This document shows positions 16,422 to 25,261 of a stretch of 42,568 nt of DNA, in pieces. The DNA comes from Methylomonas sp. (GTDB lineage: Bacteria > Pseudomonadota > Gammaproteobacteria > Methylococcales > Methylomonadaceae). The position numbers and the translations under genes are program-made. The notes under the pieces are model-generated. The model was not told the origin of the DNA and searched no databases. It saw only the letters and a program-made list of their open reading frames with translations. The DNA is taken from the NCBI GenBank assembly GCA_002928965.1, contig PERU01000031.1, positions 1-42,568 on the forward strand. The letters run 5' to 3'. Numbering within the stretch: the stretch's first letter is position 1; each line of letters begins with the position of its first letter.

Positions 16422-16985
16422 ATGCAAACTGCCGAACAGATCCGTTTCAGCGCTGAAGATTATCTGTCTTGGGAAGACACTCAAACCGAGAAGCATGAGT
16501 TTATCGCAGGCGAAGTGTTTGCGATGACCGGTGTAAGGCAGGATCATGTCGTAGTATCTGGCAACATCTTCGCTGCTTTAAAACAACGCTTACGCAGCAC
16601 ACCTTGTCGGCCTTATATCTCTGACTTGAAACTGCGCGTCGACGCTGCGGATGCGTTTTTCTACCCCGATGCCATGGTGTCCTGCCACGCCGAAGACCTG
16701 AAGAACCAACAATTCATCCAACATCCGTCGTTGATCGTCGAAGTCTTATCCGACTCGACTGCCGCTTTCGACCGTGGCGGCAAATTTGCTGCCTACCGTA
16801 AACTCGATTCGCTGAAAGAATATCTGATCGTCGACATTGATGACCGCCGGGTGGAATGCTTCCGTCGCATGACTGACAACAACTGGCTGCTACATGATTA
16901 CATCGATGATGAGGATTGCGAGTTGACCAGTTTAAACATTTCACTGCCAATGACGGACATCTTCGAAGACATCGAAGCATCTTGA
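16422..16985 (+). CDS. Uma2/DUF820-family putative endonuclease inside the pqq operon
   Basis: The 187-residue product matches the Uma2 (DUF820) family, a PD-(D/E)XK nuclease-fold family of uncertain role. Visible signature: FSAEDYLSWEDTQTEKHEFI (9-28), GEVFAMTGV, YPDAMVSC with Asp83, PSLIVEVLSDSTAAFDRGGK with Glu107 and Lys121, then YRKLDSLKEYLIVDIDDRRV. Asp83, Glu107 and Lys121 or Lys127 are the likely metal-binding and catalytic residues. The ATG is two bases after the pqqC stop and 26 bases separate its stop from pqqD, so it is cotranscribed with the pqq genes. It has no known part in PQQ synthesis and looks like an insertion tolerated or recruited within the operon. Confidence 0.9.
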   Translation: MQTAEQIRFSAEDYLSWEDTQTEKHEFIAGEVFAMTGVRQDHVVVSGNIFAALKQRLRSTPCRPYISDLKLRVDAADAFFYPDAMVSCHAEDLKNQQFIQHPSLIVEVLSDSTAAFDRGGKFAAYRKLDSLKEYLIVDIDDRRVECFRRMTDNNWLLHDYIDDEDCELTSLNISLPMTDIFEDIEAS

Positions 16986-17011
16986 CCGCTCAATTAAATA
17001 ATTTAAATCCA

Positions 17012-17284
17012 ATGATCATCCATCCCGACCAAATCATCCAATTTTCCCCCATGCATCGCCTGCAATGGGAAGAAGCGCAGCAAAAATATGTGATTCTCTA
17101 CCCGGAGGGGATGGTAGAACTGAATCAAAGTTCAGCAGAAATCCTCAAGCTATGCGACGGCAGTCGCAACCTGCCGCAAATCGTCAGCGACTTGGAAGCG
17201 ACCTTCGCGACCAGCGGCTTGACCAATGACATTACTAACTTTTTAAACGTGGCTTTGCAGAATGGCTGGATCAGACAAGCTTAA
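17012..17284 (+). CDS. pqqD: PQQ peptide chaperone PqqD
   Basis: PqqD binds the PqqA peptide and presents it to PqqE. From the ATG at 17012 the protein has 90 residues, the family norm; the frame is open further upstream within the Uma2 gene but that part lacks family character. The RiPP-recognition fold shows as [20 protein letters not shown] (about 18-37), [14 protein letters not shown] and the C-terminal helix [11 protein letters not shown]. The last 23 bases overlap the start of pqqE, so the chaperone and its enzyme are translationally coupled. Confidence 0.96.
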   Translation: MIIHPDQIIQFSPMHRLQWEEAQQKYVILYPEGMVELNQSSAEILKLCDGSRNLPQIVSDLEATFATSGLTNDITNFLNVALQNGWIRQA

Positions 17285-18389
17285 TATCACTCCTCCGCGT
17301 TGGCTGTTAGCCGAGCTGAGCTACAAATGTCCGCTGCAATGTCCTTATTGCTCCAATCCGCTGGATTATGCGAAATACCCGAATGAATTGAGCACAGACG
17401 ACTGGAAACGCGTGCTTAGCCAAGCCCGCAAAATGGGTGCTGTGCAACTGGGCTTTTCCGGCGGCGAACCGTTGACGCGGCAGGATTTGTCGGAATTGGT
17501 ACGTCATGCCCGCGAGCTGGGTTATTACTCCAATTTAATCACTTCCGGTTACGGACTGACAGAAGAGCGCATCATAGAACTAAAGCAGGCTGGCCTTGAT
17601 CACATTCAGGTCAGCATTCAGGCCAGCACCCAGGAGCTCAACGACCACATCGCCGGCACCGCGACTTATCAACATAAGCAGGAAGTGGCCAAACTGGTCA
17701 AAAAACATGGCTACCCGATGGTGTTGTGTGTGGTAATTCACCGCGAAAACATTCATCAAATGCCGCAGATTCTGGAAATGGCCGAAAATCTCGGCGCTGA
17801 TTATCTGGAATTGGCCAACACTCAGTATTACGGCTGGGCGCATTTGAATCGAGACGCCTTATTGCCAACCCGCGAACAATTTGAAGACGCGGAAAAAATC
17901 GCCCAGGCCTACAAGGAAAAAGTGGCCGGCAAGATGAAGATTTACTACGTGGTACCGGATTATTACGAAGACCGCCCCAAAGCCTGCATGAATGGCTGGG
18001 GTAGCACATTTTTGACCATCGCCCCTGACGGCACCGCTTTACCTTGCCATTCCGCACGCGACTTGCCTGGACTGGATTGCCCGAATGTCAACGATTTCAG
18101 TATCTCGGAAATCTGGAATGACTCCAAGACCTTCAACTTTTTTCGGGGCACGGAATGGATGCAGGAACCTTGCCGCAGTTGCGATGAAAAACATAAAGAC
18201 TTTGGCGGCTGCCGCTGTCAGGCGTTTTTGTTTAACGGCGACATGTACAGTACCGATCCGGTATGCAGTAAATCCCCGCAACGGCATCGTATCGATGCAG
18301 CAATTGCCAGTGCCGCGTCAGCAGCCCAGAACAACGCTGAAAAACCCTTGGTATTCAGGAACAGCCGGAATTCTAAATTACAATTTTGA
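17262..18389 (+). CDS. pqqE: PqqA peptide cyclase PqqE (radical SAM)
   Basis: PqqE joins Glu16 and Tyr20 of PqqA by a carbon-carbon bond, the first committed step. The 375-residue protein has the radical SAM cluster motif CPLQCPYC (Cys23, Cys27, Cys30) and [10 protein letters not shown] near residue 66 for SAM binding. The C-terminal SPASM domain for auxiliary iron-sulfur clusters shows [12 protein letters not shown] (about 265) and [19 protein letters not shown] (about 305-323). The ATG at 17262 lies inside pqqD. It is the last pqq gene here; no pqqF or pqqG follows. Confidence 0.97.
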   Translation: MAGSDKLNITPPRWLLAELSYKCPLQCPYCSNPLDYAKYPNELSTDDWKRVLSQARKMGAVQLGFSGGEPLTRQDLSELVRHARELGYYSNLITSGYGLTEERIIELKQAGLDHIQVSIQASTQELNDHIAGTATYQHKQEVAKLVKKHGYPMVLCVVIHRENIHQMPQILEMAENLGADYLELANTQYYGWAHLNRDALLPTREQFEDAEKIAQAYKEKVAGKMKIYYVVPDYYEDRPKACMNGWGSTFLTIAPDGTALPCHSARDLPGLDCPNVNDFSISEIWNDSKTFNFFRGTEWMQEPCRSCDEKHKDFGGCRCQAFLFNGDMYSTDPVCSKSPQRHRIDAAIASAASAAQNNAEKPLVFRNSRNSKLQF

Positions 18390-18540
18390 TACTCACCTCA
18401 AGGGATCAATCAAAACTTGGCGACTTGATTGTGATCCGTTTGAAGCGCGAAAGACCATAAGCGATTTATCAAACAAGCCATTTGAGGAAATCAGCGGATT
18501 AATGGAATCAGACCTCGTTCCTGCTTAGGATTTCGCTACA
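18390..18540 (+). other. Region after pqqE with a possible coding remnant
   Basis: A frame that ends at 18528 and runs into pqqE in another frame gives, after the pqqE stop, about 46 residues of protein-like composition (GSIKTWRLDCDPFEARKTIS, then DLSNKPFEEISGLMESDLVPA in part). It has no start of its own with a ribosome-binding site and no family I recognise. It may be the tail of a decayed gene, or chance. No terminator except the repeat just downstream. Confidence 0.3.
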
Positions 18541-18546
18541 AGTAAC

Positions 18547-18624
18547 TTCCCCCTTTGAAAAAGGGGGATCGAGGGGGATTTATTAAAAAATCTCCCCCAA
18601 CCCCTCTTTATCAAAGAGGGGAGC
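18547..18624. repeat. GC-rich dispersed palindromic repeat, copy 2
   Basis: Three hairpins in a row: CCCCCTTT/AAAGGGGG (18549-18556 and 18560-18567), a longer imperfect GGGGGATT/AATCTCCCCC, and CCCCTCTTT/AAAGAGGGG (18601-18609 and 18613-18621) with a 3-base loop. The order is the reverse complement of the copy at 4934-4990. It lies between the convergent ends of pqqE and the TssBC-like gene and may act there as a terminator for both. From 18625 to 18721 nothing further was recognised. Confidence 0.75.
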
Positions 18625-18721
18625 AAGAATCGTGTGATTCGGAATAAGCAGAATTCCGGGAAATTATTTATGACCATATCCTTAGCTGCCTGCGCATACA
18701 GGCTTAATCAGGGACGCCTAT

Positions 18722-20071
18722 TCAATCAAAAAAATTTGTGATCCCTAACAATCTGATACCCCGCTGCTGATGGTAGCCGATCAACGGCATGATGCCTTTT
18801 TGGAGTATGTTATTGGCTTGCGCTTCAGTCAAGATGACTTCCGTGCCCGGCTGTAATGTTGACTCGCCTGCCTTCTCAAAACTAAACGCTGGCGTATCGC
18901 CAAAAAACTGCGCATCGCCCGATACGTCGTCTTCGGTCATTCTCAACAAAGTTCTGGCGGCCAAAAATGCGGCATTCCCCCATAACAGTTCCAGCATTTC
19001 AGGGGGTACGGCACATTCTTCAAACGCGAATGTATCTATTGGATCACGCTTGTTGCCATAGGGTAGCCGCAATAAATACCGAGGATATACCAGCATCAGC
19101 GAGTTAGTTTCGTTAATAGGGCCAACCTCCAGGTCAGGCAATAACTGCAAGAAGGCCTGATCAACGGTCGCCAGGAATTGCCCGTTACAGGCATCGGCCA
19201 GATTAGCGCAATACGCCATTAACGCATTATCTTCCGCTCCACCGGAAAAGCTGTAATCACCCACCAGCAACACATTCTGTTCAGCATCGGATTTTTGAAT
19301 GTGCTGTAACAGGATTTGAGAAAACGCCTGAGGGTCTATTTTAATCTCGGTTGATAATTCTATTTGACCCATGTCCAGTAGATAAAAGCTGTGCCGCTCA
19401 GCAGCCTCTTCATTCAATAACCCATCGGTGCCGCGCCAAAGCGCTTCAAGAGCTTGAAACAGTGGATTATGCAAAATGTTCCGGGCAATCTGACTAACGG
19501 TTGTATCGATGATTGCAATCAACTGTTGACTCTGCGGTTGCATGGTCTGAAGGACATGCGGCGCCACCATGGTCTTTATGAAACCCTCGAGGCTAGCTGT
19601 TGTACTGAGCTGTGTTTCAGGTACTTTTCCTAATAAACGTTGCAGCATGTCGCTCTGACTTTCCACAACATTTGTCGAGTCAACAAGGTCAATTGCAGCT
19701 TCGGTTGATAAAAATGCCTGAATTTTGGCTGTAGCCTGCGCGGCGGTAAGCGGGTTTTGTAATTGGGCTTTCAGGAGCAATAAATCATTAATCATCGTGA
19801 CTTTATGCAGCCAAGCATCCGGGTGAAAATCCTCCAATGCTGCAAAAGTCAGGGATATGCCCGTATCAATTTCGACCCTGGGTGCCATTTCGGCCATCAC
19901 CTGTTCAAACGTATCCCGATCAATTTTGTGAATTTTGCAGGGTGTTCCTGGGTTATCGCTAGCCCCTGAGAAACACCCCAAAATGTAAATCCGGTACGGC
20001 CTGTCAGGATTGGCTTTCAACTGTGCAGTTCGGGTCGTAAAGTCCAACGAAAAATCAACTCTGCCAGACAT
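18722..20071 (-). CDS. Orphan fused TssB-TssC-like contractile sheath protein
   Basis: The 449-residue product looks like the two type VI secretion sheath proteins joined in one chain. Residues about 1-105 resemble TssB: VDFSLDF, PYRIYILGCFSG, IDRDTFEQVMAEMAPRV, LTFAALEDFHPD. Residues about 185-449 resemble TssC: NPLFQALEALWRG, LLVGDYSFS, YPRYLLRLPYG followed by DPIDTFAFEE, then LLWGNAAFLAARTLL. In a full system TssB is about 165 and TssC about 495 residues, so this fusion is shortened, mainly in the linker and C-terminal parts. No other type VI gene is nearby. GGAG lies six bases before the ATG. Family resemblance is by eye; an actual sheath role is unproven. Confidence 0.75.
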   Translation of the reverse strand: MSGRVDFSLDFTTRTAQLKANPDRPYRIYILGCFSGASDNPGTPCKIHKIDRDTFEQVMAEMAPRVEIDTGISLTFAALEDFHPDAWLHKVTMINDLLLLKAQLQNPLTAAQATAKIQAFLSTEAAIDLVDSTNVVESQSDMLQRLLGKVPETQLSTTASLEGFIKTMVAPHVLQTMQPQSQQLIAIIDTTVSQIARNILHNPLFQALEALWRGTDGLLNEEAAERHSFYLLDMGQIELSTEIKIDPQAFSQILLQHIQKSDAEQNVLLVGDYSFSGGAEDNALMAYCANLADACNGQFLATVDQAFLQLLPDLEVGPINETNSLMLVYPRYLLRLPYGNKRDPIDTFAFEECAVPPEMLELLWGNAAFLAARTLLRMTEDDVSGDAQFFGDTPAFSFEKAGESTLQPGTEVILTEAQANNILQKGIMPLIGYHQQRGIRLLGITNFFD

Positions 20072-20208
20072 GATCTACTCCTTTTACAAACATGGATTAT
20101 GCGTCAGACAGTATCAGAGCCCGGCAGATTGAACAAGCTTGCATGAAACGCGTAACAACTGGGTTTGGTGCTAAAATCCTATTCTTTTATCAACGGTCTT
20201 CACGCACC

Positions 20209-21105
20209 ATGAATGCTCCTGTCGCACTTTACGAAACCTCTCTTCCGCATTTAAAACTGTTAGGTCGCGGCAAAGTCCGTGATATGTATGAGATTGATCA
20301 GCAGCATTTGCTGATTGTCACTACCGATCGCATGTCGGCGTTTGACGTGATTATGTCCGAGCCGATTCCGGGTAAAGGTCAGGTGTTGACCCAGGTTTCA
20401 AATTTCTGGTTTGAGAAAATGCGCGACATCATCCCCAATCATTTGGCGGACGATTTAAGTCTTGAGCAAGTGATTCCAGATCCCGCGCTCAGAAAACAGC
20501 TGGATGGCCGTGCTATTGTCGTAAAGCGTTTAAAGCCATTGCCAATCGAAGCCATCGTGCGTGGCTATTTGATTGGCTCAGGCTGGAAAGATTATCTGGC
20601 TTGCGGCGCAGTCTGCGGCATCGAATTGCCCGTGGGCTTGCAACAAGCCCAGCAGTTGCCGGAACCGATTTATACCCCGTCCAGCAAAGCCGAGATAGGC
20701 ACCCACGACGAGAACATCAGCTTTGCCGATACCGTTGCCTTGGTTGGTCAGGAGCTTGCCGAACAAGTCCGTGATGTCAGTATCGCGCTTTATACAACAG
20801 CGGCTGACTATGCCCGCCAACGCGGCATTATCATTGCCGATACCAAGTTTGAGTTTGGTTTGGATGATGCCGGCAAACTGTATCTGATTGACGAAGCCTT
20901 GACACCGGATTCATCGCGCTTTTGGCCGGTTGAGCAGTATCAGCTTGGCATCAGCCCACCCAGTTTTGATAAACAATACCTGCGTGACTATCTTGAAACA
21001 CTGGACTGGAATAAAACGGCGCCAGGGCCAAGATTACCAGCGCTGGTCGTGCAAAAATGCGCGGAAAAATATCAGGAAGCCAAACAAAAACTGACTGGCA
21101 AATAA
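20209..21105 (+). CDS. purC: Phosphoribosylaminoimidazole-succinocarboxamide synthase
   Basis: PurC couples CAIR to aspartate with ATP in purine synthesis. From the ATG at 20209 the protein has 298 residues, the longer yeast-like form (about 300) as opposed to the 237-residue E. coli form. The start is chosen because [12 protein letters not shown], the ATP-binding hairpin, normally lies 15-25 residues from the N-terminus; the open frame upstream to 20092 lacks family character. Other blocks: [60 protein letters not shown] and [13 protein letters not shown]. Single gene, divergent from the TssBC-like gene. Confidence 0.96.
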   Translation: MNAPVALYETSLPHLKLLGRGKVRDMYEIDQQHLLIVTTDRMSAFDVIMSEPIPGKGQVLTQVSNFWFEKMRDIIPNHLADDLSLEQVIPDPALRKQLDGRAIVVKRLKPLPIEAIVRGYLIGSGWKDYLACGAVCGIELPVGLQQAQQLPEPIYTPSSKAEIGTHDENISFADTVALVGQELAEQVRDVSIALYTTAADYARQRGIIIADTKFEFGLDDAGKLYLIDEALTPDSSRFWPVEQYQLGISPPSFDKQYLRDYLETLDWNKTAPGPRLPALVVQKCAEKYQEAKQKLTGK

Positions 21106-21621
21106 GTTACTCTTTATCAGAAAACTCATTTCACCACGATGCAAAGCAAGACTTTACTTGATTAGCAAACTGCTTCAGCTAACTCAAAGTTAAGTCCCGC
21201 AAATCGTCATTTCGGCATACCCTCTGGGGCACAAGTGGATTGCCGAAATCCAGATTGCATGGATAGCTCGAAGACACCATCCATGGCTCTGGATGCCCGC
21301 ATCCCTGCGAGCGTGACTGAGTTTTTGGTTTTGCTGAAGCATCTTGCTAATCAGGAGACTTTAAACCTCTATTCTCAGCTACAAATGCGTGTGCCGGTGT
21401 TTAGGGAAGCGTTGGACAAATCGATTCCGCTCATACCCTCTGGTGCACCAAGCGGTTCGACAAGCTCTCGGTAACTGCTCCTGCGTTGCACTAACGCCTG
21501 CATCCAAGTCGACCACGAACGGAATCAAACACTTACTGTTTAGCCTGTCGAAAGATTTAATCAGTGCTTCCTTAGCGAACAACTGGGTGACCTCTGTGGT
21601 TTCACATGTAGGTTTGGACAT
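21106..21621. other. Gene-free stretch with degenerate repeats
   Basis: About 515 bases after purC with no convincing gene. A 9-base inverted repeat ATTTCGGCA/TGCCGAAAT (21209-21217 and 21241-21249) encloses the sequence ATACCCTCTGGGGCAC, which recurs with small changes at 21433-21452 (ATACCCTCTGGTGCACCAAG). Short open frames here translate to low-complexity peptides and are not supported. The stretch looks like decayed dispersed repeats. Confidence 0.45.
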
Positions 21622-21661
21622 AAAAAAGGCCGTATCGCATAATACCCGATACGGCCTTTTT
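21622..21661. terminator. Bidirectional terminator
   Basis: A perfect 10-base-pair stem GGCCGTATCG/CGATACGGCC (21628-21637 and 21647-21656) with a 9-base loop, flanked by six A on the left and five T on the right. It is placed to end transcription of the GH17-GT2 gene (stop at 21683, minus strand) and can also stop transcripts coming from purC. Confidence 0.9.
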
Positions 21662-21682
21662 CCCTGTTATTGGATTAACAAT

Positions 21683-24463
21683 CTACTCGTCAACATCCAG
21701 CTCTTCAGCAGCCAGTTTTTTACCCGGCAAATAATTGGGTGCCACACTGATTAAAATAGTCAGGAAAGTGGCTAGATAGGGTACTGCTTGCACAGCCAAT
21801 ACTGCAACCCACAATCGCCCGCTAGTGTTGTCGAATTGCGGCTCCATTCGCATCGCCACGATACCTGCGATTAACAAGGTCAGTAAGAGAATTTCCTGCC
21901 AGATAACCAATAACCCGGCAATCAATGGGCCCTGGGCTTCATATTTCGGAGTGCGCATGAAGGGTTTACCCGAGGTGAACAAACCTTGCAGAGTGCCGCG
22001 CGCCACCGTGTGCGTCAGCGACAAGCCGGCCAATGCAGCCCCCATCGCTTGCAGGATTGAGCAAGCCACCCGCGCTTTATACAACCACAACCCTCGCCCC
22101 ACCTTGAACACAAACAAACCGATAGTCGGCAACAGGAAGGCATTGATCGGTAATTCGCTATGCAATGGATTGAGTACTAATAGCGTGGTCAATACTAAAC
22201 TGGCGCCGGTAAATAACAAGGCTAAAGCATCGGAAAACCAAGGCAACCAACCCGCCACAAAGTAATATCGCTGCGCAGGTGTCAGCAATGATTTTTTGTT
22301 GGGTAGAAAATGTCGCCAATGCTTTTTGATAATTTGCATGGCGCCATACACCCAACGGAAACGTTGCGTCATATAGCCGGAGAAGGTATCCGGCATCAAG
22401 CCACGTCCAAACGATTCTTTGCAGTAAACCGAATCATAACCGGCCTCATAAAGACGCAGACCCAATTCGCTGTCTTCGCAGATACACCACTCCCCCCAAG
22501 CGCCAACTTTTTCAAACGCTGACTTGCGGACCATGGTCATGGTGCCATGCTGAATGATGGCGTTATATTCGTTGCGTTGCACCATGCCGATGTTAAAGAA
22601 TCCGGCATATTCCCAATAACACATGTCTTTAAAAGTGCCTTGGTGGGCGTCGCGATAATCTTGTGGGGATTGCACGAAACCGACATTTTCCTGATCGAAA
22701 TATGGCACCATCGCTTTCAACCAATCCGGGTTCAAAATGTAATCGCTATCGATTACCGCGATGATCTCCGCGTCTTCAGCGGTATTTTCCAGTGCGTAGT
22801 TAATGGCCCCAGCCTTAAAACCGGGCCAGTTATCCAGATGGAAAAAGCGAAATTTTGGACCCAAGCGATCACAATCTTCCGACACAGGCCGCCAAACCTC
22901 TGGATCTTTGGTGTTGTTATCCATTACCAGCACTTCGAAGTTTGGGTAATCCACTTTGGCCAACGCATTCAAGGTTTTACGCACCATTTCAGGTGGTTCG
23001 TTATGAATCGGCAAATGAATGGACACTTTTGGGTATTTAAAATCGGCACTGGGCGTTAACGGTGTAAACGTGCGACGCCCCTTGCGATGCCACAACACCT
23101 CAGCCAATTCAAGACTTTCCGTTAACAATACCAAAATCGCCATGGCCTGCATCATTAACAGAATGCTCCAAAACACCACGGAAAAACTGGTTTGATACTG
23201 GGCCGCAGCAATGGAAGCTGACCAGAACAATACCGAGGCCGCCAAATTGGCTACGATGCCGAACAACAACTTACCCGGTAATTTCAGACTTTTACGGGTA
23301 AACAAAAACGCCGACATCAAGATAACGCTAAGTAAAGCGGCACCCGTCGCAAAATTGCGCCACATCGGATTGGCAACCACTTCACCTTCCATCGGGAATT
23401 TAGGTTGGCGATCCGCATTAAATAAACCCCAATAGGCACCGGCAGTACCTTCAAGTTCGATTTTCCAGGGCTGGTCGAACGCCTCGATAACATAGTAAAT
23501 AACGTTTTCAGCCGTGGCCCGATTCAGGAAAGCCCGTAAAAACTTGGCTTCGTTAACCAGCGATGCAGAAGCACTTTTCTGTGGAGGCCCATCAGACGGC
23601 CAACCGGTCTCGGTAATTACAATCGGCTTGTTAGGGTATTTTTGCTGCAATTCATAAAACCGCTTAAATACATAATCAACCGCAGCATACCCTTCTGCGC
23701 CGGGTGCTTTATCGACTGGCACGTTCTCCCAGTAAGGCAGGATATGTACACCGATGTAGTCCACCTCTTCAACCAATGCGGGATTCGCTTCCCAAATATC
23801 CCAGGTTTCTGATGTACTGACAGGCTTCCAGGTACGTTTTTTGACTTCGCGGATGTAGTCGATCAGCTGCGAGGCTTTTTCAGCTACTTTGACTTTAACC
23901 TCGGTTTCAATTTTGTCTTTGATGTCCTGCTCGCTCAATTGGCCCTTGAACTGTTCGGTAATTTGATCGGCAATCGGACCAGCAAGTTTGGAACGGGCTC
24001 TCAATAAGGATTCGTTGCCTACCAGAGTTCTGACGATGGTTTTAGGGTATTGATTACTTAAACTGATCAGACTTTCAATATCACGGCGATTTTTCTCTTC
24101 AATTTTCAGCCTGTCCTGTTCGGTGGTTGTGTCATCGAACAGATCAATCCAAGCCCCCATGGCCAGATGCATGTTGTTTTGAGCCGCAATCTCAGGCACC
24201 ACTTCCATACCTTCCAATGAGGTATAGGTTCTGATTGAGTGCACTTTGTCTGATAACAAGGCCAGATCTTCTTGAACCTGTTCGCGAGTGGGATAATTTT
24301 TCAGTTCGGGATTGAAGTCACGGCGGGTGCCATTATAGGTAACCCCCATCATGGTGCTATTCCAGGACGGCAACTGTAAAGGATTGTTCACGTAAGACCA
24401 GATGCCAACGTTGAGAACAACCAAAACGATTAAAGTAAATAAAGTGGCTAATTTAGCTTTCAT
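21683..24463 (-). CDS. GH17-GT2 fusion membrane protein, NdvB-like beta-glucan synthase
   Basis: A 926-residue protein in three parts. A membrane segment (about 5-25) leads into a periplasmic GH17-like domain (about 35-360) with VGNE (acid/base Glu151) and VITETGWPS (nucleophile Glu285). Two helices (about 375-440) lead to a cytoplasmic family 2 glycosyltransferase with VMDNNTKDPEVW, DSDYILNPDW (DxD), CEDSELGLRLYEAGY and QRFRW (the Q-x-x-R-W motif of processive synthases). Further helices follow to the C-terminus. This matches NdvB-type proteins of Pseudomonas and Azotobacter that make and remodel beta-1,3-glucans. A charged insert sits at about 165-212 in GH17. Start is ATG 24463, or TTG 24472, which has GGAG four bases upstream. 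Confidence 0.88.
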   Translation of the reverse strand: MKAKLATLFTLIVLVVLNVGIWSYVNNPLQLPSWNSTMMGVTYNGTRRDFNPELKNYPTREQVQEDLALLSDKVHSIRTYTSLEGMEVVPEIAAQNNMHLAMGAWIDLFDDTTTEQDRLKIEEKNRRDIESLISLSNQYPKTIVRTLVGNESLLRARSKLAGPIADQITEQFKGQLSEQDIKDKIETEVKVKVAEKASQLIDYIREVKKRTWKPVSTSETWDIWEANPALVEEVDYIGVHILPYWENVPVDKAPGAEGYAAVDYVFKRFYELQQKYPNKPIVITETGWPSDGPPQKSASASLVNEAKFLRAFLNRATAENVIYYVIEAFDQPWKIELEGTAGAYWGLFNADRQPKFPMEGEVVANPMWRNFATGAALLSVILMSAFLFTRKSLKLPGKLLFGIVANLAASVLFWSASIAAAQYQTSFSVVFWSILLMMQAMAILVLLTESLELAEVLWHRKGRRTFTPLTPSADFKYPKVSIHLPIHNEPPEMVRKTLNALAKVDYPNFEVLVMDNNTKDPEVWRPVSEDCDRLGPKFRFFHLDNWPGFKAGAINYALENTAEDAEIIAVIDSDYILNPDWLKAMVPYFDQENVGFVQSPQDYRDAHQGTFKDMCYWEYAGFFNIGMVQRNEYNAIIQHGTMTMVRKSAFEKVGAWGEWCICEDSELGLRLYEAGYDSVYCKESFGRGLMPDTFSGYMTQRFRWVYGAMQIIKKHWRHFLPNKKSLLTPAQRYYFVAGWLPWFSDALALLFTGASLVLTTLLVLNPLHSELPINAFLLPTIGLFVFKVGRGLWLYKARVACSILQAMGAALAGLSLTHTVARGTLQGLFTSGKPFMRTPKYEAQGPLIAGLLVIWQEILLLTLLIAGIVAMRMEPQFDNTSGRLWVAVLAVQAVPYLATFLTILISVAPNYLPGKKLAAEELDVDE

Positions 24464-24724
24464 TTCGAGCAAGAAACTCCAAACTATGAAGAAGTGTGAA
24501 TCAAAAAGTTGTGCTTTAAAATTCGATGGTAATTGACTACTGACAATCCCTTTCAGTAATTGCAGTTTAGTCTAATTTTGTTTGGCAAGCTTTAACCATA
24601 CAAAACTCGCGCATAAAAAACCCTGCCAAACCCAGCCCCGGCAAAACAACAATCCAAGAGGCATTAGCCTGAAGTTTGACTGTGTTTGCTTAGGTCTGGC
24701 TTAGAGCAGGGTAGGTTGGAAATA

Positions 24725-24922
24725 TTATTTCAATGACAAGGTTTCGGCACGACCCACTGTATCGATATGCAGTTTATCTTCTTTGAGAAGCCAGCCTATA
24801 CCTCGCTGCACTTCGTTTTTGCCCAAACCAGTCTCAGCGGTAACTTTTGAGACGCTTGCGTCACCATTTTCATTCAGATAGTGCCAAATTTTGCCGGCCG
24901 CATCACCAATTGTATCTCTCAT
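24725..24922 (-). CDS. Small winged-helix protein (DUF2582-like)
   Basis: A 65-residue protein with one winged helix-turn-helix: IGDAAGKIWHYLNENGDASV, then SKVTAETGLGKNEVQRGIGW as the recognition part and LLKEDKLHIDT as the wing. It resembles the short stand-alone winged-helix proteins annotated as DUF2582. No cofactor site is visible; it may bind DNA or act as an accessory factor. It stands alone between the glucan synthase gene and minE, with 84 bases to minE. The 260 bases to the next gene hold a weak stem before a T-run on the minus strand near 24613-24645, a possible terminator. Confidence 0.8.
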   Translation of the reverse strand: MRDTIGDAAGKIWHYLNENGDASVSKVTAETGLGKNEVQRGIGWLLKEDKLHIDTVGRAETLSLK

Positions 24923-25006
24923 TTCAATACCTCACATTTCGACAAAAAAATCTTTCTTGGCCTTATCGGCTCATATAGGCGACTGTTTTATTGTACCGAA
25001 AAAATC

Positions 25007-25261
25007 CTATCGGTCATCCGGTAATACAATATTCAATTCCAAGGTTTCCTGATTGCCATCCTGCTCGAAGTTGACCGTTATAGCATCCTGACCAACATTG
25101 ACATATTTACGAATAACTGCCAGCAACTCCTGCTGCATCTCAGGCAAATACGATGGTTGACTACGAGACGAACGCTCATGCGCCACCAGGATTTGCAATC
25201 GCTCTTTGGCCAAAGATGCACTGCTGGGTTTCGATGATCTGAAATAATCCAAAAGGCTCAT
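25007..25261 (-). CDS. minE: Cell division topological specificity factor MinE
   Basis: MinE stimulates the MinD ATPase and drives the oscillation that keeps division at mid-cell. From ATG 25261 the protein has 84 residues. MSLLDYFRSSK is the membrane-targeting N-terminus, AKERLQILVAHERS is the MinD-activating helix (about 19-32), and the C-terminal half (YVNVGQDAITVNFEQDG) is the dimerisation domain. A GTG one codon earlier (25264) would give a 4-base overlap with minD; the ATG overlaps the minD stop by one base (TGATG). Last gene of minCDE. Confidence 0.95.
   Translation of the reverse strand: MSLLDYFRSSKPSSASLAKERLQILVAHERSSRSQPSYLPEMQQELLAVIRKYVNVGQDAITVNFEQDGNQETLELNIVLPDDR

Noticed and set aside
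16916-17284. Longer pqqD frame starting inside the Uma2 gene
   Set aside because: PqqD is about 90 residues and the ATG at 17012 gives exactly that; upstream residues are a shadow of Uma2.
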